Position numbers and translations under genes: made by a program. A model generated the notes under the pieces. The model saw only the letters and a program-made list of their open reading frames with translations, was not told the origin of the DNA and made no database searches. Shown in pieces: positions 1-6,885 of a stretch of DNA of 7,846 nucleotides. Where the stretch lies: assembly GCA_023435505.1 (NCBI GenBank), contig JAEYRR010000222.1:1-7846 (forward strand). Direction: 5' to 3'. Origin of the DNA: Bacillota bacterium (GTDB lineage: Bacteria; Bacillota; Clostridia; Lachnospirales; Lachnospiraceae). The stretch's first letter is position 1. Each line of letters opens with the position of its first letter.

Positions 1-437
1 CCTATTGTATTCAATACAAAGGGTATATCCAGCTGTTTCAGTTTCTCTGAAGAATGGGAGGTATTGCCGCCTAAAAAAATGATACCCTTAAGACGTTTTT
101 CCTTAATCAGTTCAATGGCAACATCAATTTCATCTTCGTGCTCTTCTACACGATGTAGAATAAAGGAATACTTCCGTTCATGGGTTTTCCTTTCAATAAT
201 ATCAATCATAGCGGAAAAGAAAGGATTTGTGATACCTTTAATCAATACCGCAATGGTTTTTGCATTGGACCTTTTCAGATTTCGTGCACTATTATTGGGA
301 ACATAATGATGCTCCCGTATTACCTTCATAATCATTTCTTTCGTTTCCGGATTAATATCCGGATGATTATTAATCGCTCGGGAGACTGTGCTTACTCCGA
401 CTCCACATGCTTTTGCAATATCCTTAATTGTTTCCAT
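1..437 (-). CDS. LacI/GalR-family regulator, copy A (C-terminus beyond the window)
   Basis: Transcription factor of the LacI/GalR family; 145 complete codons are visible and the frame is open to the window edge. Residues 2-25 form the helix-turn-helix, with the recognition segment GVSTVSRAINN. Residues 45-56 form the hinge helix with the minor-groove leucine (ARNLKR). From about residue 60 the periplasmic-binding-protein-like effector domain begins (IAVLIKGITNPFF). It is a paralogue of the regulator at 1173-2201: I count 20 differences in 145 residues and no indel, with residues 1-33 identical. The ATG at 437 aligns with the ATG of the other copy and follows an AAGGGAAGG stretch; an in-frame ATG at 458 would add seven residues. 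It lies beyond a strong hairpin, so it may be transcribed separately from the operon. The role in maltodextrin control is inferred from the paralogue and neighbours. Confidence 0.93.
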   Translation of the reverse strand, partial: METIKDIAKACGVGVSTVSRAINNHPDINPETKEMIMKVIREHHYVPNNSARNLKRSNAKTIAVLIKGITNPFFSAMIDIIERKTHERKYSFILHRVEEHEDEIDVAIELIKEKRLKGIIFLGGNTSHSSEKLKQLDIPFVLNTI

Positions 438-459
438 ATGCCTTCCCTTATCTCTCATG

Positions 460-541
460 TTATCTGCCATATAATTTTGTTACTTTTTTCACTTACTACG
501 ATATCAGTAATTTCACCTTTTTTCAAGCGCCACTTCCAATT
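460..541 (-). pseudogene. Fossil 3' end of malQ (4-alpha-glucanotransferase remnant)
   Basis: This 82-bp stretch aligns with the last 87 bp of malQ (2226-2312). Read on the minus strand, the first 17 codons match malQ codons 463-479 with 6 base differences in 51 (NWKWRLKK, then GEITDIVVS in place of DEITDNVIS). The next part has a net 5-base loss that breaks the reading frame. The end then matches again (AAAATTATATGGCAGATAA against AAAATTGTATGGCAGATAA, including the old malQ stop). No start codon or upstream malQ sequence is present; similarity stops abruptly at 541, six bases from the stem-loop at 548-584. It cannot encode a working enzyme. It marks the left-over flank of a duplication that carried the adjoining regulator with it. 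Confidence 0.9.
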
Positions 542-547
542 ATTACA

Positions 548-584
548 AAGGAGTTACCTACTAGCGTTCAGTAGGTAACTCCTT
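548..584 (-). terminator. Strong stem-loop, probable terminator at the end of the operon
   Basis: A perfect 15-bp inverted repeat: AAGGAGTTACCTACT at 548-562 and AGTAGGTAACTCCTT at 570-584, with a 7-base loop. It lies about 55 bases past the stop of the small membrane-protein gene. On the minus strand the stem is followed by a weak T-rich tail (TTTGTAATAATT); on the plus strand by CTTCTTCTTAT, so it could work in both directions. The T-run is poorer than in a textbook terminator. A dispersed hairpin repeat is an alternative. Confidence 0.7.
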
Positions 585-638
585 CTTCTTATCACAATAT
601 TCTATATTAATACTACATGATCGTATAAGGTTTTCTCG

Positions 639-1136
639 TTAATCCTTGTACAGATTACGAGGGACTGCCAGCCTCAGATGATTGTATAAATCGTCATTCA
701 TTTGAATCAATACACAAATCATATCCTGTTTATGTTTAGTTATGATTGCATATGGTGAATCTGTTGGGTCACATGCGCTGTAATTTACTTGTTTTAGCTT
801 CCCATATGCCCCTATACGAGAAGAGGATAGCGGCGCAATCAGTTCTACCTTTGTCAGATCCAGATGCATGCCTGATTTTCTACTCTCTCTTTTAAAAATA
901 ATATCAATATCCAGATCCTTGTTAATCAGCGTATATTCATACTCTACATAAAAACGTGGGAAGATTAGATAGTATGCGATAAATCCCATTGCAAAAGTAA
1001 GCATAAGACCATAAACACCAATAATAAAGCTTGTAAGAAACAATGCAATAATTACAGCATAGATCAATGCTTTAAACACGATATCTATTGAACGGTTACG
1101 TCGACTGATTAATTGTTCATATACAATGTCATTCAT
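639..1136 (-). CDS. Small two-helix membrane protein of unknown function
   Basis: I cannot assign a function. The 165-residue product has a short basic N-terminus, two closely spaced hydrophobic helices at about residues 20-41 and 42-60, and a soluble C-terminal part of about 105 residues rich in beta-type patterns (VEYEYTLINKDLDIDIIFKR). This hairpin-plus-beta-domain shape resembles bacterial PH-like membrane proteins. It also recalls the Firmicutes family of unknown function DUF6106, though I name that from memory and hold it loosely. An ideal ribosome site, AAAGGAG, sits seven bases before the ATG. It begins 36 bases after the regulator's stop with no terminator between, so it is probably the last gene of the maltodextrin operon. 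No signal peptide, lipobox or catalytic motif is visible. The C-terminal domain would probably face the cytoplasm. Confidence 0.85.
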   Translation of the reverse strand: MNDIVYEQLISRRNRSIDIVFKALIYAVIIALFLTSFIIGVYGLMLTFAMGFIAYYLIFPRFYVEYEYTLINKDLDIDIIFKRESRKSGMHLDLTKVELIAPLSSSRIGAYGKLKQVNYSACDPTDSPYAIITKHKQDMICVLIQMNDDLYNHLRLAVPRNLYKD

Positions 1137-1172
1137 GAGAATTCTCCTTTAAATATCTTTTATCCATCCCTA

Positions 1173-2201
1173 TCAAATTGATCTGGTTGATTCTCTTTGT
1201 AAAAGAGTGGCTGGTAGGATTACCTTCTTGTTACCACCTTCTTTTTTGATAATATCAAAAAGAAGATCGATCATAGTTTTAGCCATTTCTTCAACTGGTT
1301 GCCGCATTGTCGTGATGCTAGGAACATAATAAGCACCCATCACAATGCCATCAAATCCAGCAACAGAATAATCCTTCGGTATCGACTTTCCTGCTTCAAA
1401 GATGGCCCTGCAAGCCCCTAGTGCAAGTCTGTCTGCAAAGGCATAAACTGCAGTAAAAGATTCATTTTTTGCTAGTAGCTGTTTCATCAAACGATACCCT
1501 GTCTCCATATCATAGGAATCGTCAGATCCATTCATATGCATAACAAGTTCTTCTACAAGAGTTCCTCCATTGTCCTTTAATGCCTGTACATATCCTTGAT
1601 AGCGAAGAAGTCCGATACTTTCGTCATCAGCACTAGCCGTAAGTATCGCTATTCTTTTGTGCCCCTGCTTGCAAAGATATGTAACCATATTGTTGCTTTC
1701 TGCATAATCATCAACAGATACAGATGCCCATATATTCGAGCTAACTTCATAGTCTTTCGGTATGCCCATCGTATTTAATACAAAAGGAATCGTTAATTGC
1801 TTTAGCTTGTCGGAAAAGTGCAAAATATTACCTCCTAGAAATATGATGCCCTTAAGCCGTTTTTCCTTGATCAATTCGATGGCAACGTCAATCTCTTGCT
1901 CATGTTCTTCTACCCTCTGCAAAATGAAGGAATACATTCGCTTATACGTTTCCCTTTCAATAATGCCAATCATGCTGGAGAAGAATGGATTAGTGATACC
2001 TTTGATTAGTACCGCAATTGTATTCGTATTGGTTCTCTTCAGATTTCTTGCGTTGTTATTGGGAACATAGTGATGTTCGCGGATTACATTCATAATCATG
2101 TTTTTTGTTTCTGGATTAATATCCGGATGATTATTAATTGCACGGGAGACAGTACTCACACCAACTCCACAGGCCTTCGCTATATCCTTTATTGTTTCCA
2201 T
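1173..2201 (-). CDS. LacI/GalR-family regulator, copy B, encoded in the maltodextrin operon
   Basis: A full-length LacI/GalR-type regulator of 342 residues, the usual family size. The helix-turn-helix is at residues 2-25 (KDIAKACGVGVSTVSRAIN), the hinge helix at about 45-56 (YVPNNNARNLKR), and the sugar-binding-protein-like effector and dimerisation domain at 60-340. Its C-terminal part carries the family-typical segment SITTMRQPVEEMAK. The frame extends to a TTG at 2222, but the ATG at 2201 is preferred: it starts directly at the METIKDIA helix, aligns with the start of the paralogue, and has a GTAGGA site about nine bases upstream. It starts 24 bases after the malQ stop and is therefore co-transcribed with it. 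Known relatives of this context (MalR types) repress maltodextrin genes and are released by maltose-type sugars. Likely target: the triple operator at 6921-6956. Effector identity is inference. Confidence 0.95.
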   Translation of the reverse strand: METIKDIAKACGVGVSTVSRAINNHPDINPETKNMIMNVIREHHYVPNNNARNLKRTNTNTIAVLIKGITNPFFSSMIGIIERETYKRMYSFILQRVEEHEQEIDVAIELIKEKRLKGIIFLGGNILHFSDKLKQLTIPFVLNTMGIPKDYEVSSNIWASVSVDDYAESNNMVTYLCKQGHKRIAILTASADDESIGLLRYQGYVQALKDNGGTLVEELVMHMNGSDDSYDMETGYRLMKQLLAKNESFTAVYAFADRLALGACRAIFEAGKSIPKDYSVAGFDGIVMGAYYVPSITTMRQPVEEMAKTMIDLLFDIIKKEGGNKKVILPATLLQRESTRSI

Positions 2202-2312
2202 ATCTTTATTCCTACTACTCAAATGTTATCTGCCATACAATTTTGATAGTTCAAGAATTCTACTTATTACATTATCAGTAATCTCATCTTTTTTCAAGCG
2301 CCATTTCCAATT
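1765..2312 (-). repeat. Segmental duplicate, copy B (source-side malQ tail plus regulator)
   Basis: This is the partner of copy A at 1-541. It spans the last 87 bp of the intact malQ gene and the first 437 bases of the regulator. Because the malQ tail here belongs to a complete gene, this is the ancestral arrangement and the other copy is the derived one. Confidence 0.88.
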
Positions 2313-3698
2313 TTCTCCCAATGATGAAGGCAGATTAATCCTAGCCTCTTGGCCTAATCCTAGGTACTCTTGTATTGGAATAATACATAAATCAGCAACA
2401 CTCGCCATCGCTAATCTAATAAAATCGTAATGCAGTTCATTTCTTGGTGTTGACGCATTATTCATATAGCGTTGAGATAATTCTTTATCTTCCTTATCCA
2501 GGGAATCATACCAGCCCTGAATGGTATTATTATCATGTGTACCTGTATACACAACACAATTCTTGTCGTAATTATGCGGAAGATAATCGCTTTCCTCTCT
2601 GGAATCAAAGGCAAACTGCAGTACCTTCATACCTGGAAAACCTGATTCCTGAACCAGTTGTCGAACACTGTCAGTCATAAATCCAAGATCTTCTGCAATA
2701 ATATGCTGAGGTCCCATTGCTTTTTCTAGCTCATTAAACAGTTCTATCCCAGGCCCTTTCTCCCAGTGCCCGAATTGAGCTGTCTCTTCCTTATAAGGGA
2801 TAGAATAGTATTCATCAAAGCCTCGGAAATGATCCACGCGTAAAACATCATACATCTTTAAAGTATAGCTTAATCGTGTAATCCACCATTCATATCCAGT
2901 CTCTTTATGATATGCCCAATTATACAAAGGATTTCCCCAAAGCTGACCAGTGGCAGAAAATCCATCCGGTGGGCATCCTGCAACTGCTACCGGTTCCTTA
3001 TTCTCATCGAACTGGAAGAGTTCTGGATTTGCCCATGTATCAGCACTGTCAAAGGCTACATAGATTGGAATGTCTCCAATGATTTCGATTCCCTTTTTAT
3101 TGGCATATTCGTGAAGCGCATTCCATTGTCTACGAAACTCATATTGTTGGAATTGATGAAACTCACATTGCTTCTTAAGTCTTTCTCGTGCTTCTTGAAG
3201 TGCCTGTTTATCACGATATTTAATCGGTCCATCCCACTGGTTCCATGGAAGACCATTATATTCATCTTTTACGGCCATAAATAAGCTGTAATCCTCTAAC
3301 CAAAACGCATTATCCCTTACAAAAGCTTCATACTCTTCTCCTGGCGTAAAGCGTTCAAAAGCCTTAGCTAGTACTTCATATCGTACGTTGTATAGTTTCT
3401 CATAATCAACCGCTCTATCATCCTTACCAAAATCCAGCTCTTCTAATTCCTCTTCTTTTAGAAGTCCACTCTGGATGAGCTGTTGCAAATCGATAAAGTA
3501 TGGATTACCGGCAAACGTAGAAAAGGACTGGTATGGTGAATCCCCATACCCAGTTGGCCCAAGAGGCAGTATCTGCCACTTCTTTTGACCTGCTTCACAC
3601 AGCTGATCAATAAACTCATATGCTTCTTTTGAAAAACACCCGATGCCATAATCTGATGGTAGTGAAAAAATAGGAAGAAGTATCCCGCTCTCTCTCAT
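2226..3698 (-). CDS. malQ: 4-alpha-glucanotransferase (amylomaltase, GH77)
   Basis: Cytoplasmic enzyme that transfers alpha-1,4-glucan segments between maltodextrins, releasing glucose and building longer chains that phosphorylase can use. The 490 residues match the compact bacterial amylomaltase length (about 500). Visible family signatures are the N-terminal GILLPIFSLPSDYGIG, the substrate-loop region LGPTGYGDSPYQ at 46-57, and GDIPIYVAFDSADTW at 208-222. The catalytic set is complete: nucleophile D289 in RVDHFRG, acid/base E336 in AEDLG, and D389 in GTHDN. The ATG at 3698 follows an AAGGAAGGAG site. The gene begins 15 bases after the permease stop, so it shares its transcript. Its last 87 bp exist a second time, as a broken fossil, at 460-541. 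Confident in function and family. Confidence 0.98.
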   Translation of the reverse strand: MRESGILLPIFSLPSDYGIGCFSKEAYEFIDQLCEAGQKKWQILPLGPTGYGDSPYQSFSTFAGNPYFIDLQQLIQSGLLKEEELEELDFGKDDRAVDYEKLYNVRYEVLAKAFERFTPGEEYEAFVRDNAFWLEDYSLFMAVKDEYNGLPWNQWDGPIKYRDKQALQEARERLKKQCEFHQFQQYEFRRQWNALHEYANKKGIEIIGDIPIYVAFDSADTWANPELFQFDENKEPVAVAGCPPDGFSATGQLWGNPLYNWAYHKETGYEWWITRLSYTLKMYDVLRVDHFRGFDEYYSIPYKEETAQFGHWEKGPGIELFNELEKAMGPQHIIAEDLGFMTDSVRQLVQESGFPGMKVLQFAFDSREESDYLPHNYDKNCVVYTGTHDNNTIQGWYDSLDKEDKELSQRYMNNASTPRNELHYDFIRLAMASVADLCIIPIQEYLGLGQEARINLPSSLGENWKWRLKKDEITDNVISRILELSKLYGR

Positions 3699-3713
3699 AT
3701 ATGTTCTCCTTCC

Positions 3714-4586
3714 TTAACCTTTTACAGCACCTGCTGTAACGCCTTTTATAATATATTTCTGACAGGACAGATAAAATATGATGATTGGAATAATTGCTAA
3801 CACAAGCATTGCCATCATAGCACCCATATCAATGGAACCATATCCACCACGTAGGTATTGTACTGCCATTGGAATAGTTGGTTTTTCGCTATCCAGTACC
3901 AAGGTTGGTAACAGGTAATCGTTCCAAATCCACATAGTCTGAAGAATTGCAACGGATATTACTGTTGGACGTAACATTGGGAATACTATTTTAAAATAAA
4001 TCTGAATAGGATTACAACCATCAATCATAGCTGCTTCTTCTAAGGAAATTGGAATTGACTTTACAAAACCTGCAAACATAAATACGGAAAGTCCAGCTCC
4101 AAATCCGACATAAACAAAGATGATACCAAACATATTTCCCATATTCAACATATCTGTAATCTTAGATAAGGTGAACATAACCATCTGGAATGGTACAATC
4201 ATAGCGAATACAAACAGGTAATATAAGAAAGAAGAAATCTTGCACTTAGTACGGGTAATCCACCATGCACACATGGACGTCAAGAGAATGATAGCCAATA
4301 CAGAGAACACTGTAATGAAGGCAGATCTTCCTGCTGCAGAAAGCAATCCTGTTTTTGCGATTCCATCAATATAGTTTTTTATTCCAACAAAAGTGTCACC
4401 AGATGGCATTGAAAATGGCTGATCACTGATATAAAGTTTACTTTTAAAGGAATTAAGTAAAACAAGGAAAATTGGGTATGTGAATATTACAGAAAGTACT
4501 GTAAGGATAACGGTTGTAACAACTCCAGACCCCTTAGATACTCCTGTGGATACCATATCATTGTCAATTTTTTTCTTACGAGCCAT
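3714..4586 (-). CDS. MalG-like permease of a CUT1 carbohydrate ABC transporter
   Basis: Inner-membrane permease subunit of 290 residues with about six hydrophobic helices (roughly residues 20-46, 84-110, 117-141, 150-175, 205-230 and 255-280). The cytoplasmic EAA loop that docks to the ATPase is intact: EEAAMIDG at 183-190, followed by the family-typical spacing to FPMLRP. The length and C-terminus (KGVTAGAVKG) are typical of MalG-type subunits. Its ATG overlaps the stop of the upstream permease as TAATG, with an AAGGAGG site ten bases upstream inside that gene, so translation is probably coupled and the two are made in equal amounts. Pairing with the 280-residue permease and linkage to malQ and phosphorylase point to malto-oligosaccharides. 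The sequence alone would not exclude another alpha-glucoside. Confidence 0.95.
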   Translation of the reverse strand: MARKKKIDNDMVSTGVSKGSGVVTTVILTVLSVIFTYPIFLVLLNSFKSKLYISDQPFSMPSGDTFVGIKNYIDGIAKTGLLSAAGRSAFITVFSVLAIILLTSMCAWWITRTKCKISSFLYYLFVFAMIVPFQMVMFTLSKITDMLNMGNMFGIIFVYVGFGAGLSVFMFAGFVKSIPISLEEAAMIDGCNPIQIYFKIVFPMLRPTVISVAILQTMWIWNDYLLPTLVLDSEKPTIPMAVQYLRGGYGSIDMGAMMAMLVLAIIPIIIFYLSCQKYIIKGVTAGAVKG

Positions 4587-5428
4587 TAGTTCTCAACCTC
4601 CTTGCGTCTTGTGAAATACAACTGCGCTAATGCAATCACTCCTACAATCAAGAAGAAAATAACTGCCTTCGCCTGTCCAACACCTTCCCATCCATTACGG
4701 TTATAGAATGTAGTATAGATATCAAGTGCCATCATAGAGGTGCCTTTGGCTGGTGCTCCAGCAGTCAAAGCCAAGTTCTGATCAAAAAGTTTGAAGGAGT
4801 TGGTTAAAGTCAAGAACAATGCAATGGTAAAGGAAGGCATTACCATCGGAATTGTAATTTTAAATAAAATCTTTCTCTTGCTGGCTCCATCGATTTTTGC
4901 TGCTTCAATCACTTCAGCAGGAATGTTCTGAATTCCGGCGATATATATAATCATCATATATCCGATTAACTGCCAGTTTGTCATAAAAACCATGCCCCAG
5001 AATCCATATTCTGCAGAGGACGTTATGGTTACGCCCCAATTTGCTAACACACCATTAATTAATAACTGCCAGATATATCCTAGCACGATACCGCCAATCA
5101 GGTTAGGCATAAAAAATACTGTACGGAATACGTTGGTTCCTTTGATGCCTCTTGTCAACACTGTCGCAAGTAAAAAGGCAAACACGTTTACTGTGATTAC
5201 AGATACTATAGTAAACTTTGTTGTAAATACAAGTGCATTAATAAAATCCTTATTAGAAAATGCTTTGATATAGTTATCAAAGTACACAAACTTTGCATTT
5301 GTAACTGTTGTGAATTTACAGAATGATAAAATAATACCCGTAATAAATGGGATTATAAAGAATAATGTAAATGCAATCAACGTAGGCAATACAAATATCG
5401 GGAAGTATTTTTTATACGCCCTTTCCAT
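4586..5428 (-). CDS. MalF-like permease of a CUT1 carbohydrate ABC transporter
   Basis: Partner permease of 280 residues, also with about six hydrophobic segments. The first helix (about 10-36) contains PTLIAFTLFFIIPFITG, and FFMPNLIGGIVLGYIW at 105-120 is a conserved segment of this subunit class. The EAA loop reads EAAKIDGA at 175-182 and continues to IPMVMP. It lacks the large N-terminal extension of E. coli MalF and so has the short form usual in Gram-positive bacteria. The ATG has an AAAGGAGG site six bases away. It lies about 90 bases after the binding-protein gene, separated from it by a hairpin, and overlaps the next permease by one base. The two permeases should form the membrane channel of one importer. 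No ATPase gene accompanies them. Confidence 0.95.
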   Translation of the reverse strand: MERAYKKYFPIFVLPTLIAFTLFFIIPFITGIILSFCKFTTVTNAKFVYFDNYIKAFSNKDFINALVFTTKFTIVSVITVNVFAFLLATVLTRGIKGTNVFRTVFFMPNLIGGIVLGYIWQLLINGVLANWGVTITSSAEYGFWGMVFMTNWQLIGYMMIIYIAGIQNIPAEVIEAAKIDGASKRKILFKITIPMVMPSFTIALFLTLTNSFKLFDQNLALTAGAPAKGTSMMALDIYTTFYNRNGWEGVGQAKAVIFFLIVGVIALAQLYFTRRKEVEN

Positions 5429-5446
5429 GGTTATCCTCCTTTATTT

Positions 5447-5479
5447 AAAAAAGGGGAAGATATCATTCTTCTTCCCCTT
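5447..5479 (-). terminator. Intra-operon terminator-like hairpin between binding-protein and permease genes
   Basis: On the minus strand AAGGGGAAGA, a 9-base loop and TCTTCCCCTT form a perfect 10-bp stem (5470-5479 with 5451-5460). A run of six T (5452-5447) overlaps the end of the stem. This is a good intrinsic-terminator shape about 40 bases past the binding-protein stop. In ABC sugar operons such hairpins usually let part of the transcription through and protect the upstream mRNA, so binding protein outnumbers permease. No promoter was recognised between it and the permease start, so leaky termination is the likely mode. Confidence 0.85.
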
Positions 5480-5520
5480 CTTACATCTGTTACTCATATA
5501 GTTTATGAAATACAAGCATA

Positions 5521-6879
5521 CTACTCAGCGATAGCTGCTTTCTCTGTTTCCCATTCAGCAACTGTCTCAGAAACAACTTTATCCCATTCTAATTTACCTG
5601 AGCTGTATTGTAATAATCTTGCACCAAGATCATCTTTAAATGTTTGGCTTGGGAAGCTAGTAAAGTTCCAAGATACAGAGTATAAATCCTTGTTGTCCAT
5701 GTAACGAACAACTTCCTGTGCAAGTGGATCTTCTGGATTATCCTTTTCTTCAAAAGTATTGAATGGAGAGATGAATCCAAGTTTTTCAGTTACAAGCTTC
5801 TTGCCTTCTTCTGAACTAAATAACCATTCTACGAATGCAATACTAGCCTTTTGGTCTGCTTCAGAAGCTTTACTGTTAACGGAGAAGAAGTTCTCAGTAC
5901 CTGTGCAAAGTCCTTGGTTTTCCTCACCATCTACACCTGTGTAAATTGGAAGGAATTTCACTTTATCTTTAGCAACTACGTTACCTTCGGTACCACTGAT
6001 TTGTCCCCATCCCCAGTTACCGTTTTGAACCATAGCTGATTTTCCAAGTGCGAATTCTGCCATAGAATCCTGTACTGACTTAGAACCAATCATGGAAGGT
6101 TCTGTTACAGAATTGTTTATGTACAGATCGAAGATGTTTTTATAGTTACTTGCATAATCAAAGGTGATCTTTTCTTCATCTTTAACACCTTTGTCTTTGT
6201 ATTCATAGTAAATTGGAAGATTCATTAAGTGTGTCTGCCATCTCCAGTCTTCACCAGGTGTGAAGGAAGTAGAGGAGAATACGCCTTCAATTCCAAGTTC
6301 ATCTTTCTTTGCAGTCATATCTTCAACAACTTCTTTAAGTTTAGCAAAATTGTTTACTTCATCAATAGAAGTTGCTTTAGCACCATCAAGTGCAAAATAC
6401 TTGTTCATGATATCTTCGTTGTAAATGATTCCGTAACCTTCTACTACATATGGGATACCGTATACGCCGCCATCTTCACCTTTTACAGCCATATCGGAAT
6501 CTTTTAACCAAGAGTATAAATCTGTCTTGGATAGGTCTGCACAGTAATCTTTCCAGTTTTGGTAACCAATAGGTCCATTGATCTGGAATAAGGTAGGAGC
6601 ATCTTTCTTAGCGATTTCGGATTTAAGAATCTGCTCATATTGTCCAGAAGCTGCAGTTGTAACTTTAACCTCTACGCCAGTCTTTTCTGTATAAACTTTG
6701 GCAATCTCTTTCCACTGTTCAGCCTGTTCTGGTTTGAAGCTCAGATAGTATACGCTTCCTTTTTCTTCTGAAGCATTTGAACTAGAACCTGATTCTCCAT
6801 TTTTGGTTCCACATCCTGCAAGTGCACCAACAACCATTGCCATAGATAGCATAAGAGCTACTATTTTTTTCTTTCTCAT
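5521..6879 (-). CDS. Extracellular solute-binding lipoprotein of a CUT1 (maltodextrin-type) ABC transporter
   Basis: Membrane-anchored substrate-binding protein that captures the sugar outside the cell and hands it to the two permeases. The N-terminus is a lipoprotein signal: RKKK, a hydrophobic core, and the lipobox LAGC with the lipidated cysteine at about residue 23. A Gly/Ser-rich linker follows (GESGSSSNAS). The mature part matches family-1 binding proteins (YYLSFKPEQAEQWKEIAKVYTEKTG near the start; FVEWLFSSEEGKKLVTEKLGF near the C-terminal lobe). Length is about 452 residues. Two ATGs lie in tandem: AGGAGG is three bases from the one at 6882 and six from the one at 6879, so the latter is preferred. 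It is first in the operon, behind the operator. Maltodextrin as ligand is inferred from malQ and glgP; related proteins bind many oligosaccharides. Confidence 0.95.
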   Translation of the reverse strand: MRKKKIVALMLSMAMVVGALAGCGTKNGESGSSSNASEEKGSVYYLSFKPEQAEQWKEIAKVYTEKTGVEVKVTTAASGQYEQILKSEIAKKDAPTLFQINGPIGYQNWKDYCADLSKTDLYSWLKDSDMAVKGEDGGVYGIPYVVEGYGIIYNEDIMNKYFALDGAKATSIDEVNNFAKLKEVVEDMTAKKDELGIEGVFSSTSFTPGEDWRWQTHLMNLPIYYEYKDKGVKDEEKITFDYASNYKNIFDLYINNSVTEPSMIGSKSVQDSMAEFALGKSAMVQNGNWGWGQISGTEGNVVAKDKVKFLPIYTGVDGEENQGLCTGTENFFSVNSKASEADQKASIAFVEWLFSSEEGKKLVTEKLGFISPFNTFEEKDNPEDPLAQEVVRYMDNKDLYSVSWNFTSFPSQTFKDDLGARLLQYSSGKLEWDKVVSETVAEWETEKAAIAE

Positions 6880-6885
6880 CATTTT

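Larger units (their letters stand above)
1..541 (-). repeat. Diverged segmental duplicate, copy A (malQ tail plus regulator)
   Basis: Positions 1-541 are a copy of 1765-2312. Position 1 aligns with 1765 and the regulator portions (1-437 and 1765-2201) align without gaps. The leader between the old malQ stop and the regulator start and the malQ tail also align, apart from small indels. The copy starts sharply at 541; its other end lies outside the window. Confidence 0.9.

Noticed and set aside
64..578. Plus-strand open frames at 64-306 and 180-578
   Set aside because: They lie mostly antisense to the copy A regulator and its leader. The same antisense frame reappears at 1762-2070 opposite copy B, as expected for shadows of duplicated coding DNA. 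Neither has a convincing ribosome site.
548..584. GTTACC and GGTAAC in the stem-loop as a regulator operator
   Set aside because: The hexamers are the operator half-sites but in the opposite order and 13 bases apart, without the central CG junction; coincidence within a terminator-like stem is more likely.
2202..2222. TTG start at 2222 for the copy B regulator
   Set aside because: It would add seven residues before the helix-turn-helix with no match in copy A's leader. The ATG at 2201 aligns with the paralogue's start.
3056..3649. Minus-strand frames at 3056-3265 and 3458-3649, and the plus-strand frame at 2907-3284
   Set aside because: All lie inside malQ, which has an intact catalytic set and no frameshift; these are shadows in other frames.
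5589..6507. Short frames on both strands inside the binding-protein gene
   Set aside because: The lipoprotein frame is complete, with signal peptide and family-type C-terminus. The overlapping frames have no ribosome site or recognisable domain.
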